A stretch of 45,687 bases of DNA. Source: Gallionella sp. (GTDB lineage: Bacteria > Pseudomonadota > Gammaproteobacteria > Burkholderiales > Gallionellaceae). The notes under the pieces are model-generated. The model made no database searches, was not told the origin of the DNA, and saw only the letters and a program-made list of their open reading frames with translations. The stretch lies in NCBI GenBank assembly GCA_024641025.1, contig JAHEDW010000014.1:1-45687 (forward strand), written 5' to 3'. Both the position numbers and the translations under genes were made by a program. Of the stretch, positions 17,030 to 25,460 are shown piece by piece; position 1 is the stretch's first letter; each line of letters starts with the position of its first letter.

Positions 17030-17217
17030 GCCGCATCCTCCTGTACATGAAATGGGTATTTAAGTTGGGTATGACGGGTGGTGAGCATCTTTTGTAAGGA
17101 TGAGGTTTGAAGGTATGCCGCTGCCCTGCAGCAATTCTTCTGTACTCCTTGAAGACAGCTCTCCAGGCTTGAGGAATCGTTGCTCAGTCCAGCGCAGTCC
17201 CGCTTCTTCCCATTCAT
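17026..17217 (-). CDS. Possible 63-residue protein coupled between gntR and prpB
   Basis: This frame begins at ATG 17217 directly after AAGGAGGA, overlaps the GntR stop by four bases (ATGA), and ends in another four-base ATGA overlap with the prpB start. Both junctions are the classic layout for translational coupling. The protein ([20 protein letters not shown] onward) has five cysteines, is basic and Ser/Gln rich, and resembles nothing I recognise. It may be a real small protein, or a translated spacer that carries ribosomes from gntR to prpB. The junctions are well supported; the product is not. Confidence 0.42.
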   Translation of the reverse strand: MNGKKRDCAGLSNDSSSLESCLQGVQKNCCRAAAYLQTSSLQKMLTTRHTQLKYPFHVQEDAA

Positions 17218-17888
17218 GCTTCCTCCTTGTCAATCATTTCGCTGATACTTAGCCATGCACCTTGGATGTGGCGTCGCATCAACATTTCTGCCAACTCCCC
17301 ATCGCGTTGTGCCAAGGCACCTACTATCTGGCGGTGTTGCTGCAATGCCGGGCCAGTGCGCTGAGCGTTTCTGCTGGTGCGATAACGACACATGCGCAGC
17401 AACTGGTACTGTTCGCTTCCAAGCAGATCCATCAGCATCTGGTTCCGGCTGCCTCTAACAATCTGGAAATGGAAATCGAGGTCACCTTCGCTCTGCGCGT
17501 AAACCTTACCGCCTTGCTCATTGATTTGTGCTTCATGTCGGTCTAGCAGTATGCTCAATTGCGAAATCTCTTCATCGGTCATTTGATCAGCGGCAATGCG
17601 GCAGGCCATTCCTTCCAACGCTTCGCGAACTGCATAAAGATCGGAAAGGGTCTTTCGATCGAGTACTACTACGCGCGCGCCAGCGTTCGGGATTCTCTTG
17701 ACTAAGCGCATTCCCTCGAGTTGTCGCAATGCTTCGCGTAAAGGGCCTCTCCCCATGCCGAAGCGTTCGGCCAACTCTGCTTCGTTCAGCTTTTGGCCTT
17801 GCGCCAGTTCACCTGTCACGATGCTCTGCGCCAATCGGTGTGCGGCTACATCGGTGAGGGTGCTTTGTTGATGGGTATTGACCAACAT
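17214..17888 (-). CDS. GntR-family (FadR/FCD) regulator of the methylcitrate operon
   Basis: The 224-residue protein has a GntR winged helix at about residues 8-75 (LAERFGMGRGPLREALRQLE) and a C-terminal FCD ligand-binding domain with LYAVREALEGMACRIAA and a conserved His-rich end (MRRHIQGAWLSI), which usually binds a carboxylate and a metal. It is the first gene of the prp operon and almost certainly its regulator. In many betaproteobacteria a GntR protein replaces the sigma54-type PrpR. A 34-bp palindrome containing GTCGAC lies about 60 bases upstream. The likely effector is a methylcitrate-cycle intermediate, which is inference. Confidence 0.93.
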   Translation of the reverse strand: MLVNTHQQSTLTDVAAHRLAQSIVTGELAQGQKLNEAELAERFGMGRGPLREALRQLEGMRLVKRIPNAGARVVVLDRKTLSDLYAVREALEGMACRIAADQMTDEEISQLSILLDRHEAQINEQGGKVYAQSEGDLDFHFQIVRGSRNQMLMDLLGSEQYQLLRMCRYRTSRNAQRTGPALQQHRQIVGALAQRDGELAEMLMRRHIQGAWLSISEMIDKEEA

Positions 17889-17898
17889 GATTATTTAG

Positions 17899-17909
17899 TT
17901 TGTTGACAA
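17899..17909. promoter_or_regulatory. Second candidate GntR half-perfect operator
   Basis: TTTGTTGACAA differs at the centre from the TTTGTCGACAAA core of the large palindrome 52 bases away. It lies 10 to 20 bases upstream of the gntR start, where a bound repressor would block transcription. It fits the GntR-family GT-N2-AC operator pattern. Confidence 0.4.
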
Positions 17910-17949
17910 TTTGAACAAATACTAGCATATTTTTTTAAAAATATTGCAA

Positions 17950-17983
17950 ATATTTCATATTTTGTCGACAAAATATGAAATAT
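17950..17983. promoter_or_regulatory. 34-bp perfect palindrome upstream of gntR-prpBCDE, candidate operator
   Basis: Two 17-base arms meet at GTCGAC with no mismatch; the core is TTTGTCGACAAA and the outer parts are AT-rich (ATATTTCATA and its complement). It is located 62 bases upstream of the gntR ATG. A TTGCAA directly downstream on the minus strand and TATGCT/TAGTAT further on could be promoter elements. The GT-N2-AC core matches GntR/FCD operators, so it is the probable binding site of the adjacent regulator. Confidence 0.65.
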
Positions 17984-18049
17984 CAAGACGAAATCTTCAA
18001 TATAGGCGGCTTGCGCATTTGAGATTTCTGAGTGGAAAATTGCCGAGTT

Positions 18050-18535
18050 CTAGGTATGCTGATAGGTGACGAAATGATAATCCAGCAGTTCAGGTGCTTC
18101 TTGTCGGCGTACTTCGCGAGAAACCTCCTTCCATTCGGACTTATCGAACTCGGGAAACGCGGCATCGCCCATCACATCCTTTTGTATCTCAGTGATATAA
18201 AGCGTATCCGCTAGATCTAACGTTTGTGAATAGATTTCTGCTCCGCCTACAATGAAAATCTGAGGGTCACGAGCGCAAGCTGCGATTGCTTCGGGGATGG
18301 ATTGGACCACGGTGCATCCTTCAAGCTTCAGAGTGCGATCGCGTGATACAACCACTGTGGTGCGTCCTGGAAGTGCCTTGCCTATGGAATAGAACGTCTT
18401 GCGGCCCATAATTATATGGTGCCCCATCGTAAGCTTTTTGAAATGCTGCAAATCTTCAGGGCAGTGCCACGGCAACATGTTACCCGCACCTATTGTGCGA
18501 TTCCTTGCCATCGCGACGATGATAGCAAGGTTCAT
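18050..18535 (-). CDS. folA: Dihydrofolate reductase
   Basis: The enzyme reduces 7,8-dihydrofolate to tetrahydrofolate with NADPH, regenerating the cofactor consumed by thymidylate synthase. It has 161 residues, close to E. coli FolA (159). Motifs are [28 protein letters not shown] at about 5-32, including the Met20-type loop and the catalytic acid in PEDL, then [19 protein letters not shown] and the NADPH-binding [12 protein letters not shown]. The start overlaps the thyA stop by four bases, so the two are coupled. Confidence 0.97.
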   Translation of the reverse strand: MNLAIIVAMARNRTIGAGNMLPWHCPEDLQHFKKLTMGHHIIMGRKTFYSIGKALPGRTTVVVSRDRTLKLEGCTVVQSIPEAIAACARDPQIFIVGGAEIYSQTLDLADTLYITEIQKDVMGDAAFPEFDKSEWKEVSREVRRQEAPELLDYHFVTYQHT

Positions 18536-19326
18536 ACCGCGACTGGCGCCTTGATTGCAGGGTGAGGGTCATAACCCTCCAGCGTGAAGTCTTCGAACTT
18601 GAAAGCGAAGATGTCCTTTACATTGCTATTGATAATCATCCTGGGAAGCGGGCGAGGTTCGCGAGACAGCTGAAGATGGGCTTGCTCCATGTGGTTCGAA
18701 TAAAGGTGGGCGTCACCGAAAGTGTGAACGAACTCGCCCGGTTGAAGGGCGCATACCTGTGCGACCATCAGCGTCAGCAGCGCGTAGCTGGCGATATTGA
18801 ATGGGACGCCGAGAAAAATATCAGCGCTGCGCTGATATAGTTGGCAAGACAACTTGCCATCCGCCACGTAAAACTGGAAGAAGGCATGACAGGGCGCTAA
18901 CGCCATCTTGTCGATTTCGCCCACATTCCAAGCGGAAACGATCAGGCGGCGGGAATCCGGATATTTTCTGATCTGAGCGACAACATCGCTGATCTGATCG
19001 ATTACTTGTCCATTGGGTGCTGCCCAGGATCGCCACTGCTTGCCATATACAGGCCCAAGTTCGCCCTCACTATCCGCCCACTCATCCCAGATCTTGACGC
19101 CGTTATCCTTGAGATATTTTATGTTCGTGTCGCCCTTCAGGAACCATAGCAGTTCATGTACTATGGATTTCATGTGACACTTCTTGGTTGTTACCAGTGG
19201 AAATCCATGTGCAAGGTTGAAGCGCATCTGGTAACCGAATACGCTGACAGTGCCGGTCCCGGTTCGGTCGGATTTTACGGTGCCATGGTTGAGCACGTGC
19301 TGCATCAGGTCAAGGTATGCGCGCAT
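18532..19326 (-). CDS. thyA: Thymidylate synthase
   Basis: The enzyme methylates dUMP to dTMP using methylene-tetrahydrofolate. ATG 19326 gives 264 residues, exactly the E. coli length, starting [14 protein letters not shown]; the frame extends upstream only because it overlaps the kinase gene. The catalytic cysteine is in [12 protein letters not shown], and [20 protein letters not shown] is the dUMP/folate block. It starts four bases after the stop of a Ser/Thr kinase gene and overlaps folA, so a kinase-thyA-folA transcript is likely. The ribosome site is weak, which suggests coupling to the kinase. Confidence 0.97.
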   Translation of the reverse strand: MRAYLDLMQHVLNHGTVKSDRTGTGTVSVFGYQMRFNLAHGFPLVTTKKCHMKSIVHELLWFLKGDTNIKYLKDNGVKIWDEWADSEGELGPVYGKQWRSWAAPNGQVIDQISDVVAQIRKYPDSRRLIVSAWNVGEIDKMALAPCHAFFQFYVADGKLSCQLYQRSADIFLGVPFNIASYALLTLMVAQVCALQPGEFVHTFGDAHLYSNHMEQAHLQLSREPRPLPRMIINSNVKDIFAFKFEDFTLEGYDPHPAIKAPVAV

Positions 19327-19330
19327 TGAA

Positions 19331-20290
19331 TTAGCCCAGAAAAAACTCTTCGACCATCTCAAAGAGAACGATTGTGAGCACAAGGATTCCAGCAAGTTTC
19401 AGAATGCGCATTTTGTTCGGCGTATTTGACACTAGCTGGATTTTTTCAGGATCGAGATCGGCACGAAGCAACTTCGTGTGGCAAGAACGCAAGTCATCTG
19501 CAAGATCAAGGGCACTCTGATAACGATCTTTCGGATCCTTTGAAAGGCACTTGATGACTATTGAATCAAGCTCGTAAGGAACTTCAGGATTCAAGGAGTT
19601 TGCTTTTTGTGGCTCCTCATTCATTATTTGGTAGATGATCGCATGGGTATTATTGCCCCAGAAAGGCATCCTGCCAGCCAGCATTCGATATAGCATGGTG
19701 CCAAACGAGAATATATCTGATCGATGATCTATCGGACTGCTCGATACCTGCTCCGGGGACATATATAACGGCGATCCAAGCAATTTGCCGCCCTGCGTGT
19801 CCAATCGCCACGAATCCATGCGTGCGATGCCAAAATCAGCAATTTTGACCTGGCCGCTCTTAAGAACCATGATGTTAGATGGTTTTATGTCACGATGAAC
19901 GATGCCATGTTCATGTGCGTAAGCCAAGCCGGTGGCGACTTGAATCATGATATTCAGCACTTCTTTGACGGGCAGGCATTTCCCCTCCGGGAGAAGATTT
20001 TGCAGTTCGCGCCCCTCCATAAGCTCCATGGCAATAAAAGTTATTCCATCGCTGTCTCCTAGATCGTGGATTGTTACGATGTTAGGGTGGCTCAACCGGC
20101 CGGCGGAACGTGCTTCCAGGTAGAACCTGGCTTCGTATTCTTGCTTTTCCTCAGACTTCAGATCCTGAAAGTTGATGGTTTTAATCGCGACGATACGATC
20201 GATCAATGGATCTTTTGCTTCATAGACAACGCCCATGGCGCCATGGCCTATCTCTTTGATGATTTTGTAGCGGCCAAGATATTGGATCAT
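19331..20290 (-). CDS. Hanks-type Ser/Thr protein kinase with C-terminal membrane segment
   Basis: The 319-residue protein contains a full eukaryotic-type kinase domain: Gly loop [12 protein letters not shown] at about 14-25, catalytic Lys in [16 protein letters not shown] catalytic loop at about 135-144, [15 protein letters not shown] activation/P+1 region, and [15 protein letters not shown]. All catalytic residues are present. A single hydrophobic stretch near the C-terminus ([19 protein letters not shown]) should anchor it in the inner membrane, with almost nothing outside, unlike PknB-type receptors. It precedes thyA by four bases. No phosphatase or FHA partner is visible in the window. 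The substrate is unknown. Confidence 0.93.
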   Translation of the reverse strand: MIQYLGRYKIIKEIGHGAMGVVYEAKDPLIDRIVAIKTINFQDLKSEEKQEYEARFYLEARSAGRLSHPNIVTIHDLGDSDGITFIAMELMEGRELQNLLPEGKCLPVKEVLNIMIQVATGLAYAHEHGIVHRDIKPSNIMVLKSGQVKIADFGIARMDSWRLDTQGGKLLGSPLYMSPEQVSSSPIDHRSDIFSFGTMLYRMLAGRMPFWGNNTHAIIYQIMNEEPQKANSLNPEVPYELDSIVIKCLSKDPKDRYQSALDLADDLRSCHTKLLRADLDPEKIQLVSNTPNKMRILKLAGILVLTIVLFEMVEEFFLG

Positions 20291-20389
20291 TGTATTCCTT
20301 ATTCATTGGCTCCGAATTGACTGTCATTGCGGAGCATACAGTTGAATCTGTTTATATAATGCACAATACTAATCAAATCTGAGGGCGTA

Positions 20390-21856
20390 ATGCTAGCACA
20401 ATTGACCGCTTCAACTTCGCTACCAAAAACACTGGAGGCATCACACCTGCTAGTGTTGTTGCCAAAGGGAAAGATCCTGCCACCTGATGTGCCATGCCGT
20501 GAATTGCTGTCAGCAGTACTCAAGCGACGCAAGATGAAAATTGAGGAAATTGCGACCTCGCCGATCATTGCAAATGTCACCATGTCCACGAATGACAAAA
20601 CGAGTAGTCTTGTCGTTTGGGCGATGCTGGATTACAACAAGTCCAACTTTTCTTTGCAAACTCAGGTGCGGATTGCGTTGCAGCTTCTATTATCAGAGCA
20701 ACCTTCAGGTATATCCATCGTTGTGCAGGGTGACGATTCGCAGCGAAGTCATGCTGCAGAATTGGCAGTGTATGCATCATGGGTAAACGGCGTCACACTG
20801 CCGCTTCACAAGAAAAAAGCAGATCAGCGCAAACCTTTGCAGAAGATATCACTTTACGGGTATTCCGATACTAAAGCTTTTTCCGAGCTCAAGGCTCAGG
20901 CGACAGGCAACATATTGTGCCGAACCTTGACGGTGCTGCCACCCAACGAACTCACCCCCGCCCTTTATCGCAAGCGGATCAGGCACCTCGCCAAAGAAAA
21001 CAGATGGCAACTCAGGGAGCTCGACCAGAATAAACTGCGTAGGGCAGGCGCTGGGGCCTTCCTGGCGGTAGCGCAGGGCAGTCATGATGAGGATGCGGCA
21101 ATCGTTCATTTACGTTATCGCAATGCGAAAGCGAAGAAAACCGTCGCACTTGTCGGCAAGGGCATATGCTTCGATACCGGGGGGCATAACCTCAAGCCTG
21201 CGCGTTACATGCATGGAATGCACGAAGACATGAATGGATCGGCAGTAGCGCTAGGTATCATGCTTGCAGCGACAGAACAAAAGCTGCAGGTCAATATCGA
21301 CTGTTGGCTGGCGCTTGCACAGAATCACATTAGTCCGAAAGCCTACAAGCAGAACGACATCGTCAAGGCCCTGAACGGTACCACCATTGAAGTAATGCAT
21401 ACCGATGCCGAAGGCCGTATGGTTCTGGCTGATACACTCACACTTGCTACACGTGAAAAGCCAGACATGTTGATTGACTTCGCAACGCTTACCGGAAGTA
21501 TGGCTGTAGCGTTGGGCAGTCGCTACAGCGGTGTGTTGGGAAATCGCGATGAACTGTTACGTCAGGCAGTACAGGCAGGACAGCAAAGCGGTGAGCGGTT
21601 GTGTGCATTCCCATTGGATGATGATTACGAAGCCGCACTGGAATCCAAGGTCGCAGATATCAAGCAATGTACGCTGGATGGAGAAGCCGATCACATTCTG
21701 GCTGCGCGATTCCTAAAAAGGTTTCTGGAGCACGATGTGCCATGGCTACATGTGGATCTGAGTGCAAGTCGTTGTGAGGGCGGATTGGGAGCAGTATCAA
21801 GCGATGTAACTGGTTTCGGCGTGGGTTGGGGATTACGGATGCTACAGTCCAAGTAG
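20390..21856 (+). CDS. M17 leucyl aminopeptidase family protein
   Basis: The 488-residue zinc aminopeptidase removes N-terminal residues from peptides in the cytoplasm. The C-terminal catalytic domain shows the M17 ligands: Lys and Asp in VGKGICFDTGG, Asp in HEDMNGSA, and Asp/Glu in HTDAEGRMVLADTL, with the catalytic Arg in the same motif. The usual NTDAEGR has His for Asn, and the loop after FDTGG reads HNLKPARYMHGM, so it belongs to a divergent branch, not to canonical PepA. The N-terminal domain is poorly conserved, as is normal. It is divergent from the kinase gene. Confidence 0.9.
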   Translation: MLAQLTASTSLPKTLEASHLLVLLPKGKILPPDVPCRELLSAVLKRRKMKIEEIATSPIIANVTMSTNDKTSSLVVWAMLDYNKSNFSLQTQVRIALQLLLSEQPSGISIVVQGDDSQRSHAAELAVYASWVNGVTLPLHKKKADQRKPLQKISLYGYSDTKAFSELKAQATGNILCRTLTVLPPNELTPALYRKRIRHLAKENRWQLRELDQNKLRRAGAGAFLAVAQGSHDEDAAIVHLRYRNAKAKKTVALVGKGICFDTGGHNLKPARYMHGMHEDMNGSAVALGIMLAATEQKLQVNIDCWLALAQNHISPKAYKQNDIVKALNGTTIEVMHTDAEGRMVLADTLTLATREKPDMLIDFATLTGSMAVALGSRYSGVLGNRDELLRQAVQAGQQSGERLCAFPLDDDYEAALESKVADIKQCTLDGEADHILAARFLKRFLEHDVPWLHVDLSASRCEGGLGAVSSDVTGFGVGWGLRMLQSK

Positions 21857-21898
21857 GTCTTGAATTAAGTTTGGTTTATTCAAATGGGTGTTTGTTAA

Positions 21899-22414
21899 AT
21901 GAGAGAAAAAATTCTGGTTGCTGTTTTTGCAGTAGTCCTTTCCGCCGTAGCGTATGCGGGTACACCTGGTGAAGTCGAGATTGGCAGTTATCTGCGCGAG
22001 GCTGAGCTACAGGGTTTGTTTGGAAAGTCGAAAAAATTTTCCGATTACAAAGGAAAGCCGCTAATCATCAACGTATGGGCTAGTTGGTGCGGCCCATGCC
22101 GAGCCGAAATGGGGTCCCTGCAACGCCTTGCGCGCCGATATAATGGAAAGCAATTCAATATCATCGGAATCTCGACAGATGATGACCGCCGCGCGGCTGT
22201 CGAATTTATCAAGAAGTCAAAGGTTACATTTGATAATTTCATTGACAGCAATGTGTTTCTGGAAAACATGCTGGGGGCTGATTCGATTCCTTTGACCGTA
22301 TTGGTCGACGCTCAAGGAAGAGTGCTTGAAAAAGCCCGTGGATCATTCGAGTGGGATAGTCCGGAAATCGTTGAAGCAATAGCACAGGTGTTTCAGATCA
22401 AGTTAAAGCATTAG
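21899..22414 (+). CDS. TlpA-like periplasmic thiol-disulfide oxidoreductase
   Basis: The 171-residue protein has a signal peptide (KILVAVFAVVLSAVAYA) and one thioredoxin domain with the active site WASWCGPCRAEM at about 60-71. The cis-proline is in SIPLTVLVD at about 132-140. WCGPC with a preceding ASW and following RAEM is typical of TlpA/ResA/CcmG-type reductases that keep periplasmic cysteines reduced, for example during cytochrome c maturation. It lies 42 bases after the aminopeptidase and five bases before the aminotransferase-fold gene, so an operon is likely. The client proteins are unknown; the nearby c-type cytochromes are candidates. Confidence 0.92.
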   Translation: MREKILVAVFAVVLSAVAYAGTPGEVEIGSYLREAELQGLFGKSKKFSDYKGKPLIINVWASWCGPCRAEMGSLQRLARRYNGKQFNIIGISTDDDRRAAVEFIKKSKVTFDNFIDSNVFLENMLGADSIPLTVLVDAQGRVLEKARGSFEWDSPEIVEAIAQVFQIKLKH

Positions 22415-22419
22415 ACAAG

Positions 22420-23643
22420 ATGGGTAACGAATTTGACCGTATCATCTCGCGCAACGGGACATGCAGCTTAAAATATGATGCGCGGATGAGTAAATTCGGA
22501 AGGAGCGATGTCCTGCCGTTATGGGTGGCTGATATGGATTTCGCCGTTCCCCAGCCAGTCCAGGATGCGCTGATGTCCCGTGCGGCTCATCCGATCTTTG
22601 GATACACTGCTTATCCTGATTCGCTGTTTGAAGCCCTGATCGACTGGTTGCAAATACGTCACGCCTGGACCGTTAAGCGCGAGTGGGTCGTTTTGAGTCC
22701 TGGATTGGTTCCTTCCTTGCATGCCGCTATCATCGCATTGAGTCAACCGGGCGATGCAATAATAGTGCAGCCACCGGTGTATGCGCCATTCATTGCTGCG
22801 CCGAGGAGCGTCGGTCGAAGATTGGTGCTTAATCCGCTAAAGTTTGAGAATGGCCATTACAGTTTTGACCTTGAGGGTTTCGAGCATATTGCTGAGCAAG
22901 GCGCTCGCTTGTTGCTGCTCTGTGCTCCGCATAACCCGGTCGGCAGGGTATGGCATGGAGAAGAATTGCTCGCGCTTCTAGGTATTTGCCGGCGTTACGG
23001 GATTACTGTGGTATCAGACGAAGTCCATGCAGACCTCATCTATCCAGGAATACATCACACACCGGTTGCAACATTGGGCGATGGTGCTGTGAAGATAATT
23101 TCCGCAGTTGCGCCCAGCAAGACTTTCAACATCCCGGGTCTCGGTCTTTCTGCCCTGATTGTTCCAGATGAAAAAGACCGTTCAGCGATAGAAAAGGCAT
23201 TCGATACGTTGCATGTTGGCGCTGCAAACCCTTTTAGTATCGTTGCGTTCGAGGCTGCGTATCGTAAGGGTGCGCCATGGCTGGATGACTTGCTAGATTA
23301 TCTTGATGCAACATGTAAATTCGTGCGCACCTATTTGGAGCAGCACTTGCCATTGATAAAAATGATCGAACCTGAAGGTACGTATCTGCTATGGCTGGAC
23401 TGCCGGGCAATGGAGCTCGATGACAAGCAACTCGAGCTCTTTTTTGTCCAGCAGGCAGGGGTTGGCTTGAGTCCTGGAATCATCTTCGGTGAACAAGGTA
23501 GGGGTTTCATGCGGATGAATATCGCGGTACCAAGGAGCATAATCATCGAAGCGCTGGAAAAAATAGCAAGTGCCGAACGTTCACGAAAACAAAGCGATGA
23601 ATCACGATTTCCCGGTGCGCAAAACCAGCCCGATTCCACCTAA
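22420..23643 (+). CDS. MalY/PatB-type PLP C-S lyase (cystathionine beta-lyase family)
   Basis: The 407-residue fold-type I PLP enzyme has the MalY/PatB signature. The N-terminus RNGTCSLKYDARMSKFG is followed by DVLPLWVADMDFAVPQPV, then VSDEVHADLIYPG at about 195-207 and the PLP lysine in APSKTFNIPGLGLSALI. Such enzymes cleave C-S bonds, turning cystathionine into homocysteine, pyruvate and ammonia, or act on related thioethers. The 3' end overlaps by 42 bases the convergent eamA-like gene of the ergothioneine cluster. No egtE is seen, so this lyase could act on hercynylcysteine sulfoxide. That is inference from position and chemistry. Confidence 0.9.
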   Translation: MGNEFDRIISRNGTCSLKYDARMSKFGRSDVLPLWVADMDFAVPQPVQDALMSRAAHPIFGYTAYPDSLFEALIDWLQIRHAWTVKREWVVLSPGLVPSLHAAIIALSQPGDAIIVQPPVYAPFIAAPRSVGRRLVLNPLKFENGHYSFDLEGFEHIAEQGARLLLLCAPHNPVGRVWHGEELLALLGICRRYGITVVSDEVHADLIYPGIHHTPVATLGDGAVKIISAVAPSKTFNIPGLGLSALIVPDEKDRSAIEKAFDTLHVGAANPFSIVAFEAAYRKGAPWLDDLLDYLDATCKFVRTYLEQHLPLIKMIEPEGTYLLWLDCRAMELDDKQLELFFVQQAGVGLSPGIIFGEQGRGFMRMNIAVPRSIIIEALEKIASAERSRKQSDESRFPGAQNQPDST

Positions 23644-24441
23644 TATCAGTACTGATGCGATCAGTAAGCTCGGCGTTGCTGTTTCATTCATCAATAAGAC
23701 GCCACCCATCGCTGCGATAACTGGAGCAGTGAGTTGCACTGTCGATGCAGTCATCGCTTTCATACACTGCAGTACTCGATACCACAACACATAACCCAGT
23801 GCGGAAGTTAGCGCGCCCGACAGAACCGCATACAGTATGCCTTGTGCATCAATCCGCAACCATGGAAGGGCGAGCAATGACAGTATGATGGTGATAGGTC
23901 CTGCACGCAGAAAGTTACCAGCAGTTGATGCAGCTGGATTTGCAGAACCGCGGCCGAAAAGGGAATATATTCCCCAAGCGATACCGCTAGTCAGCATCAG
24001 TGACGAGTTCAGCAAGGATGGTGCATGCGAACCAGGAATCACCAATATCACCAACCCGCTCATGGCTGTAGCGAAACCGATAATTTGCCAGTTGTTCATG
24101 CGCTCCCCGGCGATATAGCCTGCCAATATCATGGTCGCCTGAACCGCACCGAACAGCATCAGCGCACCTGCGCCAGTGTCTATCGTGCGGTATGCGAACG
24201 AAAGCGTTGCTGCATAGATGAACAAGGCCAGCGCACTGCGCCAAGAACCGTGCTCGAGCGGAGATTGTTTTTTCCAGCGCATTAGCAGCCAGAGCATCGC
24301 TACTGCGGAAAGTATTCGCACCGTGGTGAAACTTGCGGCATCAATTGAAGTTTCCTTGAGTGCAAGGCGACAGAATACTGAGTTGGCCGCGAAAGCAATC
24401 ATGGTCAGTGCTGTATAGGCAACAAGTTGAATTTTGTTCAC
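23602..24441 (-). CDS. EamA/DMT-family permease, possible ergothioneine-linked exporter
   Basis: The 279-residue protein has about ten hydrophobic segments arranged as two EamA repeats, with PxxAAMGGVLLMNETATPSLLIASVLILGGIGLVL at the end of the second, typical of drug/metabolite exporters. It starts at GTG 24441, 14 bases after the egtD stop and on the same strand, so it belongs to the egtBD transcript. Members export amino acids and small metabolites. Export of ergothioneine or a precursor is a reasonable but untested idea. The 3' end overlaps the opposite C-S lyase gene. Confidence 0.88.
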   Translation of the reverse strand: MNKIQLVAYTALTMIAFAANSVFCRLALKETSIDAASFTTVRILSAVAMLWLLMRWKKQSPLEHGSWRSALALFIYAATLSFAYRTIDTGAGALMLFGAVQATMILAGYIAGERMNNWQIIGFATAMSGLVILVIPGSHAPSLLNSSLMLTSGIAWGIYSLFGRGSANPAASTAGNFLRAGPITIILSLLALPWLRIDAQGILYAVLSGALTSALGYVLWYRVLQCMKAMTASTVQLTAPVIAAMGGVLLMNETATPSLLIASVLILGGIGLVLRTGKS

Positions 24442-24455
24442 GGTCTTTTTGCTGT

Positions 24456-25460
24456 TCAGCGAGTGTACTGGGTGAGGTGGCGGGGTTCGTTGGCAGACAG
24501 GCTCAGGTAATGTACATTGAACAAGCCGTCACAGTCTGCCCACATCGTTTTTGGGTACCATCCCGACGCTAGCGCCAGTTTCTGGAATTCCTGCGCGGAG
24601 TATTTGTAGGAATTTTCAGTGTGTATGGATTCGCCCTTGTCAAAATGGAACGTTTCCTTTCCTAGACGAATGTTCTGCTTGTGCTTGCTGACCAGGTGCA
24701 TTTCGATGCGCCCAAGAACGTCGTTGTAAAATGCGTAGTGTGTGAAGCCTTCTTGGTCAATTTGCGCGCCGAGTTCACGCCGAATACGTGCCAGTAGATT
24801 CAGGTTAAATGCCGCGGTATAACCATAGGCATCGTTGTAGGCGTCATTCAGCACGGCAGGAGATTTCTTGCAATCCACCCCGATTAGCAGCGCGCCATTC
24901 TGGCCGACCAGCTTTGCGGCATGCCGAAGTAATTCGACTGCTTCTTTGGGTTCATAATTTCCAATGGTAGAGCCTGGAAAGAAGATCACCCGCCGACTAT
25001 AAGTTTGGTCATCGAGTACTATGTTGGATAGCTTTGTGTAGTCTGCGCACAGTGGTTGCATATGCATTGAAGGAAACATCGACTTGAGTCGTTGAGTGCT
25101 ATGCAGCAGGTGAGGTTCGCATATGTCAATTGGCACATAATATGCCTCGTTGGCCAGGTGGTTTAGCAACAATGGAGTCTTGCTGGCACTGCCGCTGCCG
25201 AATTCGATCAGAACACAGTCAAGACCGATCAGCTTCGCCATTTGAGCGCCAAATTGCTCAAGAATTTCAGTTTCAGTGCGAGTCGGGTAATACTCAGGGG
25301 TGGTGCAGATCAGGTCGAACAGTTCTGAGCCACGCGCATCGTAAAAATATTTGGGCGGTATCTCCCTCGGTATCCGTCGCAGGCAATTACGGACAGTGGT
25401 GAGGAAATCTTCATCATTATCATCATGATATACCTTAAGTACTGGCGATTCATTGCGCAT
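24456..25460 (-). CDS. egtD: L-histidine N-alpha-methyltransferase (EgtD)
   Basis: The enzyme trimethylates histidine with SAM to give hercynine, the first step of ergothioneine synthesis. ATG 25460, which overlaps the egtB stop by one base and follows GGAGGA, gives 334 residues. Visible blocks are PPKYFYDARGSELFDLICTT at about 35-54, YYPTRTE, LIEFGSGSASKTPLLL (SAM site), RVIFFPGSTIGNYEP and GVDCKKSPAVLNDAYND, all characteristic of EgtD (Methyltransf_33). The N-terminal extension in the frame lies inside egtB and is not used. Coupling to egtB supports the assignment. Confidence 0.95.
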   Translation of the reverse strand: MRNESPVLKVYHDDNDEDFLTTVRNCLRRIPREIPPKYFYDARGSELFDLICTTPEYYPTRTETEILEQFGAQMAKLIGLDCVLIEFGSGSASKTPLLLNHLANEAYYVPIDICEPHLLHSTQRLKSMFPSMHMQPLCADYTKLSNIVLDDQTYSRRVIFFPGSTIGNYEPKEAVELLRHAAKLVGQNGALLIGVDCKKSPAVLNDAYNDAYGYTAAFNLNLLARIRRELGAQIDQEGFTHYAFYNDVLGRIEMHLVSKHKQNIRLGKETFHFDKGESIHTENSYKYSAQEFQKLALASGWYPKTMWADCDGLFNVHYLSLSANEPRHLTQYTR

